Below are positions 44,058 to 52,973 of a stretch of 64,000 bases of DNA, in pieces. Position numbers and translations under genes: made by a program. Below the pieces are notes generated by a model, which worked only from the letters and a program-made list of their open reading frames with translations, did no database searches and was not told where the DNA came from. Origin of the DNA: Aequorivita aurantiaca (GTDB lineage: Bacteria; Bacteroidota; Bacteroidia; Flavobacteriales; Flavobacteriaceae). How positions within the stretch are numbered: the first letter of the stretch is position 1; every line of letters starts with the position of its first letter. The stretch is from assembly GCF_030410135.1 (NCBI RefSeq), contig NZ_JAUGQQ010000001.1, positions 667,084 through 731,083 on the forward strand, read 5' to 3'.

Positions 44058-44957
44058 ATGAATTTGTCCGTTTCCCGATCCCCATCCATTTCACAATCCG
44101 CATTGCGGAATTTTATTGAAATCACTAAGTTTCGGCTTTCCGTTAGCGTAGTATTCTCCTCCGTTGCGGGGTATTTGTTGGGCGCAGATGTTATAGATTT
44201 TTATATACTTTTTCTTCTATGTGTGGGGGGTTATTGCATGGTGGGCGCATCCAATGTTTATAATCAAATTATTGAACGCGATCTGGACGCGCTTATGGAC
44301 CGAACCAAAAACAGACCACTGCCCTCCGGTAAAATGAAGGTTCAACCTTCATTTATTTTGGCTGCAATTTTAACTGTTGTTGGCATCGTAGTTCTTTATT
44401 CAATAAATCCAATTACGGCAATGTTTGGCGCCATTTCCATATTTATGTACGTGAGTCTTTATACGCCGTTGAAAACCCGAACGCCTCTTTCGGTTTTTGT
44501 GGGTGCTTTTCCTGGAGCTATTCCATTTATGTTGGGCTGGGTGGCCGCCACCGGTAACTTCGGAATTGAACCCGGAACATTGTTTATGATCCAATTCTTT
44601 TGGCAATTTCCTCACTTCTGGGCTATCGGTTGGTTTCTATTTGACGATTATAAAAAGGGAGGATTTTTTATGCTTCCAAATGGAAAACGAGATAAGGGCA
44701 CTGCAATACAGGTAATTTTATACACCATTTGGACGGTTCTCGTTTCGCTTATTCCAGTTTTGGGAATTACCGGAAAATTATATTTAACGCCTGTTTCGGG
44801 CATTTTGATTGGCATTCTTGGGATAGGTCTGTTTTATTATGCACTTCTTCTATACAAGAAAAAAACTTCAAAGGCAGCAAAACAGCTGATGCTTGCAAGT
44901 GTAAGTTATATAACACTTTTGCAAATAATTTATGTAGCCGATAAATTTTTGCGCTGA
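44058..44957 (+). CDS. cyoE: Protoheme IX farnesyltransferase
   Basis: The protein has 299 residues with about eight transmembrane helices. The allylic-diphosphate-binding motif is present: NVYNQIIERDLDALMDRTKNR, with the conserved Asn and two Asp residues; a second polar loop reads DYKKGGFFMLP. The enzyme adds a farnesyl chain to protoheme to make heme O, the precursor for heme A in cytochrome oxidase. Being placed just ahead of the subunit III genes fits oxidase biogenesis. No ctaA (heme A synthase) is present in this window. Its promoter overlaps the divergent hydrolase gene region. Confidence 0.95.
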   Translation: MNLSVSRSPSISQSALRNFIEITKFRLSVSVVFSSVAGYLLGADVIDFYILFLLCVGGYCMVGASNVYNQIIERDLDALMDRTKNRPLPSGKMKVQPSFILAAILTVVGIVVLYSINPITAMFGAISIFMYVSLYTPLKTRTPLSVFVGAFPGAIPFMLGWVAATGNFGIEPGTLFMIQFFWQFPHFWAIGWFLFDDYKKGGFFMLPNGKRDKGTAIQVILYTIWTVLVSLIPVLGITGKLYLTPVSGILIGILGIGLFYYALLLYKKKTSKAAKQLMLASVSYITLLQIIYVADKFLR

Positions 44958-45012
44958 AAGATGAATGTAAACAATGAACATGCCTGACTAATAAAAAACA
45001 AGAATAACTAAA

Positions 45013-45594
45013 ATGGATTTAACAGAAGGAACCGAGGAAATAAAGAAAAATAGAGCAAAGAAAAATATTCTTTGGTTTGGAATAATTAGCTTGACCATGA
45101 GTTTTGCGGGACTAACCAGTGCATACGTAGTAAGCAAGGAAAGGCCGGATTGGATTGCGAATTTCGAGATTCCGCAAGCTTTTTTTATTAGCTTAGGATT
45201 GATTTTAACCAGTAGCATAACCTTTCATTTTGCGCATAACGCAATAAAAAAGCAGCAAAACCGAATGGGAATGCTTCTATTGCTGTCAACGCTCATATTG
45301 GGAATTCTTTTTGTAATATTTCAATTTGTCGGCTTTTCCGAGATTGTGGAAAGTGGCTATTATTTCACGGGTCCGGCAAGCAGCATTACCACATCATTTA
45401 TTTATTTAGTAGTGTTGTTGCACGTGGCACACGTTTTTGGGGGGCTAATTGCACTTTTGACCGTAATTTATAATCATTATAAACTGAAATACGAAAACGG
45501 TAAAACCCTTGGTGTTGAACTTGCTGCAACATTTTGGCATTTTGTGGATGTAGTGTGGATTTACCTGTTTTTATTTTTATATTTCGTTAAATAA
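45013..45594 (+). CDS. Cytochrome c oxidase subunit III (short form)
   Basis: The protein has 193 residues and five transmembrane helices, as in the short bacterial subunit III. The last part has the family motif HVAHVFGGLIALLTVIYNH and WHFVDVVWIYLFLFLYFVK at the C-terminus. It is 55 bases after cyoE. A second, larger subunit III gene follows at once, as is common in Flavobacteriaceae, and both probably sit on the oxidase whose subunits I and II are near 23-25 kb. Confidence 0.9.
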   Translation: MDLTEGTEEIKKNRAKKNILWFGIISLTMSFAGLTSAYVVSKERPDWIANFEIPQAFFISLGLILTSSITFHFAHNAIKKQQNRMGMLLLLSTLILGILFVIFQFVGFSEIVESGYYFTGPASSITTSFIYLVVLLHVAHVFGGLIALLTVIYNHYKLKYENGKTLGVELAATFWHFVDVVWIYLFLFLYFVK

Positions 45595-45604
45595 AAATTA
45601 AACG

Positions 45605-45612
45605 TATTTTTG
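45605..45612 (+). promoter_or_regulatory. Putative internal -7 element before the second subunit III gene
   Basis: TATTTTTG matches TAnnTTTG, 28 bases before the start at 45641. It could give extra transcripts of the second subunit III and subunit IV genes. No -33 element at the right distance is seen. Confidence 0.35.
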
Positions 45613-45640
45613 AACCTTATTTAAAAACCAAATTAGTTTT

Positions 45641-46624
45641 ATGGAAGCTACTGTTGTTAAAACAGGTACCGAAGGAAAAACCTGGGGCGGCGGAAACAGT
45701 CCCCTAAAGGCGAGTTACGGCAAAATGATGATGTGGTTTTTCATCCTTTCAGATGCTTTAACTTTTTCAGGATTCCTTGCCGCTTACGGATTTTCAAGAT
45801 TCAAGTTTGTTGATGCATGGCCAATTCCGGACGAAGTGTTTACGCACTTCCCATTTCTGCACGGGGTAGATGCGCCAATGTATTATGTGGCATTTATGAC
45901 CTTCATTTTGATTTTTTCATCTGTAACCATGGTACTGGCAGTAGATGCGGGCCATCAAATGAAGCAAAATAAAGTTATTCTTTATCTATTTCTTACTATT
46001 ATCGGGGGCTTTATTTTCTTGGGTTCCCAAGCTTGGGAGTGGGCAACCTTTATAAAAGGTGATTATGGTGCGGTTGAAACCAACGGTGGCCAGATTGTTC
46101 AATTTTTGAACAAAGATGGTGAGCGCGTGGCATTACGAGACTTTGCCGTAACTGCCACTGGTGCACGAGTAGAGCAAACGAGGGAAAATGGAATTTGGTT
46201 CAAAGAGGAAGCGGAGTATTTCCCGACAGTATCTTTTGAACAGGTAAAAGCTGGCTTATTAGCTAATGACAATATTTTAGTTAGAGTCCAAAATAAAGAT
46301 GAACACGGACAGCACATAGTTTTGAGCCGTGAAGAGTCTATAGCGAAAGTTATGAATGACGGCGTTATGGTGGTAGAGGGTGCAAACCTTCGGCATAACG
46401 AATATGGCCATCCTCTCTTTGCGGACTTTTTCTTTTTCATAACAGGTTTTCACGGCTTTCACGTTGCCACTGGGGTGTTGATAAATTGCATCATTTTCTT
46501 TAACGTTATAATAGGCACCTACGAGCGTCGCGGCCACTATGAAATGGTAGAAAAAGTGGGTCTATATTGGCACTTTGTAGATTTGGTATGGGTTTTTGTA
46601 TTTACCTTCTTTTATCTTGTATAA
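45641..46624 (+). CDS. Cytochrome c oxidase subunit III (long form with insertion)
   Basis: The protein has 327 residues. It has the subunit III helices, including SYGKMMMWFFILSDALTFSGFLAAY at the start and the HGFHVATGVLINC and WHFVDLVWVFVFTFFYLV motifs at the end. About 115 residues (roughly 141-258) are inserted between the third and fourth helices and are hydrophilic, with GGQIVQFLNKDG and VSFEQVKAGLLAND segments. This insert is absent from the preceding subunit III and should be a soluble loop. The gene is 46 bases after the first subunit III gene and 18 bases before the subunit IV gene. Confidence 0.9.
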   Translation: MEATVVKTGTEGKTWGGGNSPLKASYGKMMMWFFILSDALTFSGFLAAYGFSRFKFVDAWPIPDEVFTHFPFLHGVDAPMYYVAFMTFILIFSSVTMVLAVDAGHQMKQNKVILYLFLTIIGGFIFLGSQAWEWATFIKGDYGAVETNGGQIVQFLNKDGERVALRDFAVTATGARVEQTRENGIWFKEEAEYFPTVSFEQVKAGLLANDNILVRVQNKDEHGQHIVLSREESIAKVMNDGVMVVEGANLRHNEYGHPLFADFFFFITGFHGFHVATGVLINCIIFFNVIIGTYERRGHYEMVEKVGLYWHFVDLVWVFVFTFFYLV

Positions 46625-46642
46625 AAATTTTATTGTAGAAAA

Positions 46643-47026
46643 ATGGCACACGAACATAAATTAGAGATTTTTAGAGGCGCTTTAAAATTCAAGTCGAACG
46701 TCAGCAAAATTTGGGGAGTATTTATCGTGCTTTCCATTGTAACCATTGTTGAAGTGGTATTGGGTATTATCCGTCCGGCCTTTTTGGTGGAACATAACTT
46801 TTTGGCCTTAAAACTACTTAACTGGATATTCATCATTCTCACAATATTTAAAGCATATTACATTACTTGGGACTTTATGCACATGCGCGATGAAACCGTA
46901 GGTCTTCGAAGAGCGGTAATCTGGACTGCAGTATTTCTTATTATATATTTGGTTACCCTTATTCTTATTGAGGGAGACTATATTTATGAAGTGTATAAAA
47001 ACGGATATGTAAAATTTGATTTCTAA
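46643..47026 (+). CDS. Cytochrome c oxidase subunit IV family protein
   Basis: The protein has 127 residues with three transmembrane helices (about 20-42, 55-75, 90-110), the layout of the bacterial CtaF/CyoD-like subunit IV. It begins MAHEHKLEIFRGAL and ends in a short basic tail. Subunit IV stabilises the oxidase core. It lies 18 bases after the long subunit III gene and is followed by a strong terminator, so it ends the cyoE operon. Confidence 0.88.
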   Translation: MAHEHKLEIFRGALKFKSNVSKIWGVFIVLSIVTIVEVVLGIIRPAFLVEHNFLALKLLNWIFIILTIFKAYYITWDFMHMRDETVGLRRAVIWTAVFLIIYLVTLILIEGDYIYEVYKNGYVKFDF

Positions 47027-47045
47027 ACCTATTTAGATCATCTTT

Positions 47046-47073
47046 AAAAGCCCTCCTTTCGAGGGCTTTTTTT
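47046..47073 (+). terminator. Rho-independent terminator after subunit IV gene
   Basis: AAAAGCCCTC (47046-47055) and GAGGGCTTTT (47061-47070) pair perfectly with a CTTTC loop, followed by more T to 47073. Confidence 0.92.
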
Positions 47074-47358
47074 ATTGAGTTAATCCTCCCGAATATTTCT
47101 GCATAGCTCAAAACGAACAAAATATCAATTCCAAAAATTAAAAAAGTTCGAAAAAATCGAATTAATCATTCATTTAAGCAATAGCGAAAGGAATTGTTTT
47201 TTTCTGTAATAGGAAACAAGCTTATAAGAATTATAGTGATTGTTTCGCTGTTTCGCTGTTCTACCTTCTTAATGATTTTATTTATTTCAACAAAAGTTCC
47301 GAACAATTTTGTCAGGAATTCAACCGCTATCCAAAATAATAAAATTAACACCCTAAAC

Positions 47359-47390
47359 TTTGCCCAACCCCCTTTTACCCTGTATTTTTG
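47359..47390 (+). promoter_or_regulatory. Promoter: TTTG, 20-base spacer, TATTTTTG
   Basis: TTTG (47359-47362) and TATTTTTG (47383-47390) are separated by 20 bases, an almost perfect Bacteroidota vegetative promoter. It would serve the SCO-like gene at 47413 and the SCO gene beyond, with a leader of about 17 bases. It also shows that the upstream frame from 47194 is not coding. Confidence 0.7.
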
Positions 47391-47412
47391 CAAAAGCAAA
47401 AAAAATGCAATA

Positions 47413-48057
47413 ATGAAAAAATATATAGTGCTCGGCATCTTGTTTATCTTGCCCATAACGGCGTATATTTTTTTTGCGATGAGCACCAATTATTTTAAAC
47501 CTTTACCCATACTTACTCATTCCGTGGCCGAATTGGATGGTTTTACGGACCGCGATGGAACACCGGTTCAGCTACAAAACCGCATCACGGTATTGGGTTT
47601 TTTCGGAAAAAATTTAGAAGAACACAAAGCTTATGCCTACAACCTCGCCCAAAAAATATATAGCAAAAATCACGAATTTAATGAATTTCAATTTGTGATT
47701 CTTTTGCCTAACGGCGCAGAGGAACAGGCGAGAAAACTTGAGCAAAAGCTAAAACAGATTGCGCCCACCGATGCGTGGTTTTTCGCTTTTGGTTCTGAAA
47801 TAGATATCAGTCGGGTTTTTCAATCGCTGAACTCAAATCTTATATTAGATTCAAATTTGTCTACCCCATATGTTTTCATAATAGATAAGGAGCGAAGCCT
47901 TCGTGGCAGAAAAGATGATGAGGACGCAGGAGTTATGTATGGTTTTAACTCCAGCAACATTGCGGAAATTAACAACAAAATGAGCGACGACGTGAAAGTG
48001 CTTTTGGCAGAATACAGACGCGCCCTAAAAAAATATAAAGCCAATCGGGAAATATAA
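47413..48057 (+). CDS. Membrane-anchored SCO/thioredoxin-fold-like protein without the CxxxC site
   Basis: The start at 47413 gives 214 residues and an N-terminal membrane anchor (KKYIVLGILFILPITAYIFF). I do not recognise a named family. The middle and end resemble SCO proteins in order: ITVLGFFGKN where the redox motif would stand, a long linker, then FIIDKERSLRGRKDDED, which recalls the SCO ending (LIDQNGNIRSRID in the next gene). It has no CxxxC and no cysteine at all, so it cannot bind copper or do thiol exchange in the SCO way. A degenerate SCO paralogue that assists oxidase assembly is the best guess. It is 109 bases before the SCO gene. Confidence 0.7.
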   Translation: MKKYIVLGILFILPITAYIFFAMSTNYFKPLPILTHSVAELDGFTDRDGTPVQLQNRITVLGFFGKNLEEHKAYAYNLAQKIYSKNHEFNEFQFVILLPNGAEEQARKLEQKLKQIAPTDAWFFAFGSEIDISRVFQSLNSNLILDSNLSTPYVFIIDKERSLRGRKDDEDAGVMYGFNSSNIAEINNKMSDDVKVLLAEYRRALKKYKANREI

Positions 48058-48166
48058 CGGAAAATTGGAAATAAGGGAAGGGTACTGAGACGTAGTTTCA
48101 CATTTTCAACAGATTATCCGAGAAAAGAAAATAGGCCAAGGACATCAGAAAACAAAAATTTTTCAA

Positions 48167-48790
48167 GTGAAAAAGAATTATTCATACATAGGCATATCTT
48201 TTATTGTTTTAATATTTGGAATCTGGGCCGTGCCAAAAATTGTAGATTACCTTTCAAAGCCAGATCTTGAAACTATTGGGGCTGTACCAGATTTTAGTTT
48301 TACGAATCAGGACGGCAAAATTATTTCTAATAAGGATTATAAAGGAAAAGTGTATGTGGTGGAATTTTTCTTCACAACCTGCCCGAGCATTTGTCCAATC
48401 ATGACCGAGAACATGATCAAGATCCAAAATGAATTCCTTGGCAATCCTAATGTTGGCATTGCGTCATTTTCCATTGATCCGGCATATGATACGCCACAAG
48501 TTTTAAAGGAATACGCCAAAACAAAAGGGATAACCAAACTACAATGGCATTTAATGACTGGCGAAAAAGAAAAAATATTCAAGCTAGCCAATGAAGGTTT
48601 CAATTTATACGTTGGCGAAATGCCTGAGGCCGAAGGTGGTTTCGAACATTCCGGCTTTTTTGCGCTTATTGACCAAAACGGGAATATCCGCTCCCGTATT
48701 GACGAGCATGGTAATCCAATGATATATTATGATGGTTTGGATGATAAGCAAATTCAATTATTAAAGGAAGACATCAAAAATCTTTTGTAG
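48167..48790 (+). CDS. SCO family copper chaperone
   Basis: The start is the GTG at 48167 (VKKNYSYIGISF), giving 207 residues and an N-terminal anchor helix. The copper and redox site is complete: C72-PSI-C76 and His161 in FEHSGFFALID. SCO delivers copper to, or reduces, the CuA cysteines of oxidase subunit II. It is followed by DUF420 after 3 bases. Its presence within the oxidase assembly cluster supports the assignment. Confidence 0.94.
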   Translation: MKKNYSYIGISFIVLIFGIWAVPKIVDYLSKPDLETIGAVPDFSFTNQDGKIISNKDYKGKVYVVEFFFTTCPSICPIMTENMIKIQNEFLGNPNVGIASFSIDPAYDTPQVLKEYAKTKGITKLQWHLMTGEKEKIFKLANEGFNLYVGEMPEAEGGFEHSGFFALIDQNGNIRSRIDEHGNPMIYYDGLDDKQIQLLKEDIKNLL

Positions 48791-48793
48791 AAT

Positions 48794-49321
48794 ATGGAAA
48801 CTTCCGTCAGGGATACAAAAAAATATAATCTTTGGATTTGGATACTTTCCATCGCCATTCCCTTGGCGGTTGCTGCCTTGTTTTCCGTAAAAATTCCGGG
48901 CGTGCAGCGGTTGGGTTTTCTGCCGCCAATATATGCCAGTATTAATGCTTTGACTGCTATTTTGTTGGTGGTTGGGGTATATCAAATTAGAAAGGGAAAT
49001 CGCAAGTTGCACGAACAACTCATGAAAATTGCTATCGGCTGTTCCGTTATGTTTTTGATGCTTTATATGGCCTATCACATTACATCAGATTCAACCGCTT
49101 ATGGTGGGGAGGGGATGTTGAAATATGTGTATTATTTTATACTTCTTACGCATATATTGCTCTCGATTATCGTTATACCATTTGTATTAATAACTTATGT
49201 TCGCGCCATTGCGGGTCAATATTACAAACACCGAAAAATTGCGCGCATCACCTATCCGCTGTGGCTGTATGTTGCGGTTAGTGGCGTGGTTGTATATTTA
49301 ATGATTTCGCCTTATTATTAG
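48794..49321 (+). CDS. DUF420 membrane protein
   Basis: The protein has 175 residues with four to five transmembrane helices and conserved histidines (KLHEQLMK, YMAYHIT and LLTHILLS). DUF420 proteins sit in cytochrome oxidase clusters and are thought to help assemble the oxidase; the Bacillus homologue CtaM has such a role. It is 3 bases after SCO and 22 before the small CxxC protein gene, so all are one operon. Confidence 0.9.
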   Translation: METSVRDTKKYNLWIWILSIAIPLAVAALFSVKIPGVQRLGFLPPIYASINALTAILLVVGVYQIRKGNRKLHEQLMKIAIGCSVMFLMLYMAYHITSDSTAYGGEGMLKYVYYFILLTHILLSIIVIPFVLITYVRAIAGQYYKHRKIARITYPLWLYVAVSGVVVYLMISPYY

Positions 49322-49343
49322 CAAAATAAATAAGAAACCATCT

Positions 49344-49577
49344 ATGAAGCTTAAACTTCTTTTTGTCATTTTTCTGTTGTTGGTAGCCGCATTTCCCGCC
49401 GAAGCGCAATGTGCAATGTGCCGAGCTGTTTTGGAAAGCGAAGAAGGCGGTCAAGCGGCAAAAGGCATAAACAATGGCATTGTTTATCTAATGATTTTTC
49501 CATATCTGCTCGTTGGTGGCGTAGGCTACATTATTTATAGAAACCGAAAAAAGGCACGTGCCCAGGAAAATTCCTGA
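49344..49577 (+). CDS. Small secreted/membrane protein with CAMC motif
   Basis: The protein has 77 residues: a signal peptide (KLKLLFVIFLLLVAAFPAEAQ), then at once a CxxC motif, C23-AM-C26, a short polar stretch, one transmembrane helix (about 45-65), and a basic tail RNRKKARAQ. The cysteines would face the periplasm next to the membrane. The gene ends the SCO-DUF420 operon. I know no named family; by position it may help copper or thiol chemistry of oxidase assembly. It is too small for more detail but the context supports a real gene. Confidence 0.8.
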   Translation: MKLKLLFVIFLLLVAAFPAEAQCAMCRAVLESEEGGQAAKGINNGIVYLMIFPYLLVGGVGYIIYRNRKKARAQENS

Positions 49578-49668
49578 ATAATTAACGTTTTCTGTAACAA
49601 GCATCGGCATTTGGAGTCTTATGATTAGACCCGAAATATTTAAATTAAAGTCTCAACAATAAATTAAA

Positions 49669-49691
49669 AGCAATGGGATTTCCCTATTGCT
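49669..49691. repeat. Inverted repeat ahead of the ABC transporter gene
   Basis: AGCAATGGGA (49669-49678) pairs with TCCCTATTGCT (49681-49691) with one bulged base and a 2-base gap. No T-run follows, so it is not a standard terminator on the plus strand. It lies in the 136-base gap between the CAMC gene and the ABC ATPase gene, just before its start. Confidence 0.4.
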
Positions 49692-49713
49692 GAAAATTCC
49701 TATAATATTCAGG

Positions 49714-50421
49714 ATGATAGAAATTAAAAACCTTCATAAGTCATATCATATGGGCAAAAATTCGCTGCATGTTTTAAAGGGCATAAACTTCTCAGTTTCC
49801 GAAGGGGAAATGGTTTCCATCATGGGTTCCTCTGGATCCGGAAAATCAACTTTGCTGAACATACTCGGCATTCTCGATGAAGCCGATGAAGGTACCTACA
49901 CCCTGGACGGCACAATGATCAAAAATTTGAATGAAAAAGTGGCCGCGCGATATCGGAACAAATTCCTAGGTTTTATTTTTCAATCTTTCAACCTGATAAA
50001 TTATAAATCTGCCTTGGACAATGTGGCGATGCCTCTATATTATCAAGGTGTAAAACGAAATGTCCGCACCGACAAGGCAATGCACTATCTCGAAAAAGTG
50101 GGATTGGCAGATTGGGCTTCCCATTTGCCCAACGAACTTTCCGGGGGTCAAAAACAACGTGTGGCCATTGCCCGCGCTTTGGCCAGTGATCCTAAAGTTT
50201 TGCTTGCCGATGAACCTACCGGCGCACTTGACACCAAAACTTCCTATGAGGTAATGGAACTAATACAAGGCATCAATGACGAAGGAAAAACCATTTTGAT
50301 CGTAACCCACGAGGACGATATTGCCCACATGACAAAGCGGATTGTAAACTTAAAGGATGGGCTTATAATAGACGATTCGGTCGTGAGTCAGGTTCGCGCC
50401 AAAACCGAGAGCTATGTTTAA
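49714..50421 (+). CDS. ABC transporter ATP-binding protein (MacB/LolD type)
   Basis: The start at 49714 (MIEIKNLHKSYHMG) is preferred over the TTG at 49687; it gives 235 residues. Walker A is GSSGSGKST (38-46), the signature LSGGQ is at 142-146, and Walker B VLLADEPTGALD follows. It is of the MacB/LolD class that drives periplasm-facing mechanotransmission rather than substrate import. It overlaps the first permease gene by 8 bases and begins the six-gene efflux operon. Confidence 0.94.
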   Translation: MIEIKNLHKSYHMGKNSLHVLKGINFSVSEGEMVSIMGSSGSGKSTLLNILGILDEADEGTYTLDGTMIKNLNEKVAARYRNKFLGFIFQSFNLINYKSALDNVAMPLYYQGVKRNVRTDKAMHYLEKVGLADWASHLPNELSGGQKQRVAIARALASDPKVLLADEPTGALDTKTSYEVMELIQGINDEGKTILIVTHEDDIAHMTKRIVNLKDGLIIDDSVVSQVRAKTESYV

Positions 50422-51658
50422 TATTGAACGCTGGCAGGAAATTTTTGAGGCTATTCGCAAGAATAAATTGCGTACGTTCTTAACTGGACTCTCAGTTGCC
50501 TCGGGGATTTTCATTTTAGTCATTTTGCTCGCCATTGGCGAAGGTATGGCCAACGGAGTGGAAAAAGAGTTTGAACGCGACGCCACCAACCGAATCAGTG
50601 TTTGGACCAATGTTACATCGGTTGAACATAAGGGTATGAATCCCGGAAGAATTATTGAAATGGACAATCGGGATTATGACATGGCTGTTAACAAAAACAG
50701 TGATAGGATTGAGTTGAAATCGGGTGTTTTCAGTAGATGGGGGCAGTTAACAACTTATAAAAGAGAAAACGGAAGCTATCGGGTGGAAGGTGTTTTTCCC
50801 GACTATCAATTTTTAGAAAACGAAACCTTGGTAGCCGGAAGATATATAAACCAAAGTGATATCAATACAAATGAAAAGGTGGCAATAATCGGAAACCAAG
50901 TTTATTTGGATCTGTTTAAGGAACAAAACGCCCTGGGTGAATATATTGATATAACGGGAATTAAGTTTAAAGTTGTTGGTATTTACAGCGACCCCGGTGG
51001 CGAACGCGAGGAAACCCGTATTTTTATTCCGCTTACAACCGCACAAAGAATTTATAACGCAGGCAATAAACTTCGGTCAATGGCCTTTACCCTCGAAAAA
51101 CAAGATAATTTTGAGGATGCTTTGGCGGCCTCCGAAGCTTTTTCTGCACAAATAGAATCCGATATAAAAACAAAACATTCCATCGCGCCCAATGATGAAA
51201 GGGCGGTGAACGTTAATAATACTTTAGAAAACACCAAAAAATTCTACGACTTGAATAATATGATCCGGTGGTTTTTTTGGGGCGTGGGCATCTGCACAAT
51301 TATTGCGGGTGTGGTTGGTGTGAGCAACATTATGCTCATTATTGTTAAGGAACGAACAAAGGAAATTGGCATCCGAAAGGCCATTGGCGCTCAGCCGTGG
51401 TCTATAATAGGCATGATTTTGCACGAATCTATTTTCGTTACCGCCATCGCTGGGTTTGTAGGTCTCATTTTGAGTCTGTTTTTATTACAATTGGTAGGTC
51501 CACTTATTGAAACAGATTATATTCGGAATCCTTCCGTGGATTTTTCGGTAGCAATCACAACGGTTGTCATTTTAGTCGTGGCAGGAGCCGGGGCTGGTTT
51601 TTTCCCCGCATATCGAGCCGCAAACATTAAACCTATTGAAGCACTGCGCGATGAGTAA
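50414..51658 (+). CDS. MacB/FtsX-type ABC permease 1
   Basis: The protein has 414 residues: one N-terminal helix (LRTFLTGLSVASGIFILVILLAI), a large periplasmic MacB_PCD domain (about 50-260), then three C-terminal helices with NIMLIIVKERTKEIGIRKAIGA, a signature of the FtsX family. It shares the layout of the next gene, which suggests an old duplication. It is joined to the ATPase by an 8-base overlap and to permease 2 by another 8-base overlap (ATGAGTAA). Confidence 0.93.
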   Translation: MFNIERWQEIFEAIRKNKLRTFLTGLSVASGIFILVILLAIGEGMANGVEKEFERDATNRISVWTNVTSVEHKGMNPGRIIEMDNRDYDMAVNKNSDRIELKSGVFSRWGQLTTYKRENGSYRVEGVFPDYQFLENETLVAGRYINQSDINTNEKVAIIGNQVYLDLFKEQNALGEYIDITGIKFKVVGIYSDPGGEREETRIFIPLTTAQRIYNAGNKLRSMAFTLEKQDNFEDALAASEAFSAQIESDIKTKHSIAPNDERAVNVNNTLENTKKFYDLNNMIRWFFWGVGICTIIAGVVGVSNIMLIIVKERTKEIGIRKAIGAQPWSIIGMILHESIFVTAIAGFVGLILSLFLLQLVGPLIETDYIRNPSVDFSVAITTVVILVVAGAGAGFFPAYRAANIKPIEALRDE

Positions 51659-52922
51659 ACTATTCAGCAGGGACAGTTGGGCGGAAATTATTGAGGCCCT
51701 CAGCAGCAATTGGTTCAGAACGGTTTTAACCGCTTTTGGCGTGCTTTGGGGCATATTCATTCTGGTTATTCTGCTGGCGGCTGGCAATGGTTTGGAAAAT
51801 GGTATAAAACAAGGTTTTAATGGCATGGCCACGAATTCCATGTTTATGTGGTCGCAAACGGCATCACAGCCCTATAAAGGCTTGCCAAAAGGGCGCAGAT
51901 ATAATTTCAAAACGGACGATGTTCCAGCTATAAAACAACATGTGCAAGGCCTTCGGTTCGTGTCTCCCCGAAATCAGTTAGGTGGTTTCCGCGGCAGTAA
52001 TAATGTAGTGCGCGGCCTGCAAACGGGCGCTTTTAATGTTTACGGAGATTACCCCGAAATAATCCAACAACAACCAATGGACATAACTTCCGGCAGGTTC
52101 ATAAATTATTCAGATATCAATGAAAGGCGTAAAGTTGCCATTATCGGCAGTGGTGTCCAAAGTGCTTTATACGAGACAAATGAGGAAGTAATTGGCTCAT
52201 ACATTAAAATAAATGGAGTAAACTTTATGGTGATTGGCACTTACAAAAAAAAGGGAAATAACGGCGATCCCGAAGAGATGCAAAAGGAAATATACGTACC
52301 CTTTACAACTTTTTCACAAGCTTTCAATATGGGGGATATTGTAGGTTGGATGGCAATCACGGCACAGGACGGCTATTCTATCACTGATCTGAAATCTGAA
52401 GTTTTCGATGTAATAAAAACCAGGCACACTATAAATCCCAATGACGACCGCGCCGTGGGAAGTTTTGACCTTTATGAGGAATACAGCAAAATTAATGGGT
52501 TGTTTACGGCCCTAAACTTTGTTGCCTATTTTGTGGGAATATTGGTTTTACTTTCAGGAATTATCGGAATAAGCAATATTATGCTTATTGTGGTGAAGGA
52601 ACGCACCAAGGAAATTGGAATCCGTCGTGCACTTGGTGCAACGCCGTGGGGCATTCGCGCCCAGATTTTGTTGGAATCCATTTTTTTGACCATTGTTTCG
52701 GGAATGGCAGGAATAATTTTGGCAACCGTGGTTTTGTGGTTAGTCAACTATCAACTAAGTACTATGGACACCAGTGAAATGATGTTTATAAATCCATCGG
52801 TAAACATTGGGGTTGTATTTATTGCTTTAACTATTTTAATAGTTTCCGGACTTTTGGCGGGCTTAATTCCCGCACAAAACGCAATAAAGGTTAAACCGGT
52901 TGAAGCACTCAGAACTGAATAG
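51651..52922 (+). CDS. MacB/FtsX-type ABC permease 2
   Basis: The start at 51651 (MSKLFSRDSWAEI) is chosen because it overlaps the first permease stop in the common ATGAGTAA way; the TTG at 51636 is not needed. The protein has 423 residues with the same one-plus-three helix layout, a MacB_PCD domain and NIMLIVVKERTKEIGIRRALGA near the end. Having two different permease genes with one ATPase gene suggests a heterodimeric transporter. It lies 51 bases before the adaptor gene. Confidence 0.93.
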   Translation: MSKLFSRDSWAEIIEALSSNWFRTVLTAFGVLWGIFILVILLAAGNGLENGIKQGFNGMATNSMFMWSQTASQPYKGLPKGRRYNFKTDDVPAIKQHVQGLRFVSPRNQLGGFRGSNNVVRGLQTGAFNVYGDYPEIIQQQPMDITSGRFINYSDINERRKVAIIGSGVQSALYETNEEVIGSYIKINGVNFMVIGTYKKKGNNGDPEEMQKEIYVPFTTFSQAFNMGDIVGWMAITAQDGYSITDLKSEVFDVIKTRHTINPNDDRAVGSFDLYEEYSKINGLFTALNFVAYFVGILVLLSGIIGISNIMLIVVKERTKEIGIRRALGATPWGIRAQILLESIFLTIVSGMAGIILATVVLWLVNYQLSTMDTSEMMFINPSVNIGVVFIALTILIVSGLLAGLIPAQNAIKVKPVEALRTE

Positions 52923-52973
52923 AAAGATTTATAATAATCAACAACATAAGAATAATTACAAGAATAACATAAA

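Noticed and set aside
43939..44103. A longer frame for the MBL hydrolase reaching 44103
   Set aside because: It would overlap the cyoE promoter and start on the other strand; the ATG at 43938 begins a clear signal peptide.
47194..47412. An upstream extension of the SCO-like gene
   Set aside because: A near-perfect promoter (47359-47390) lies within it, and the added residues look random and cysteine-bearing unlike the rest.
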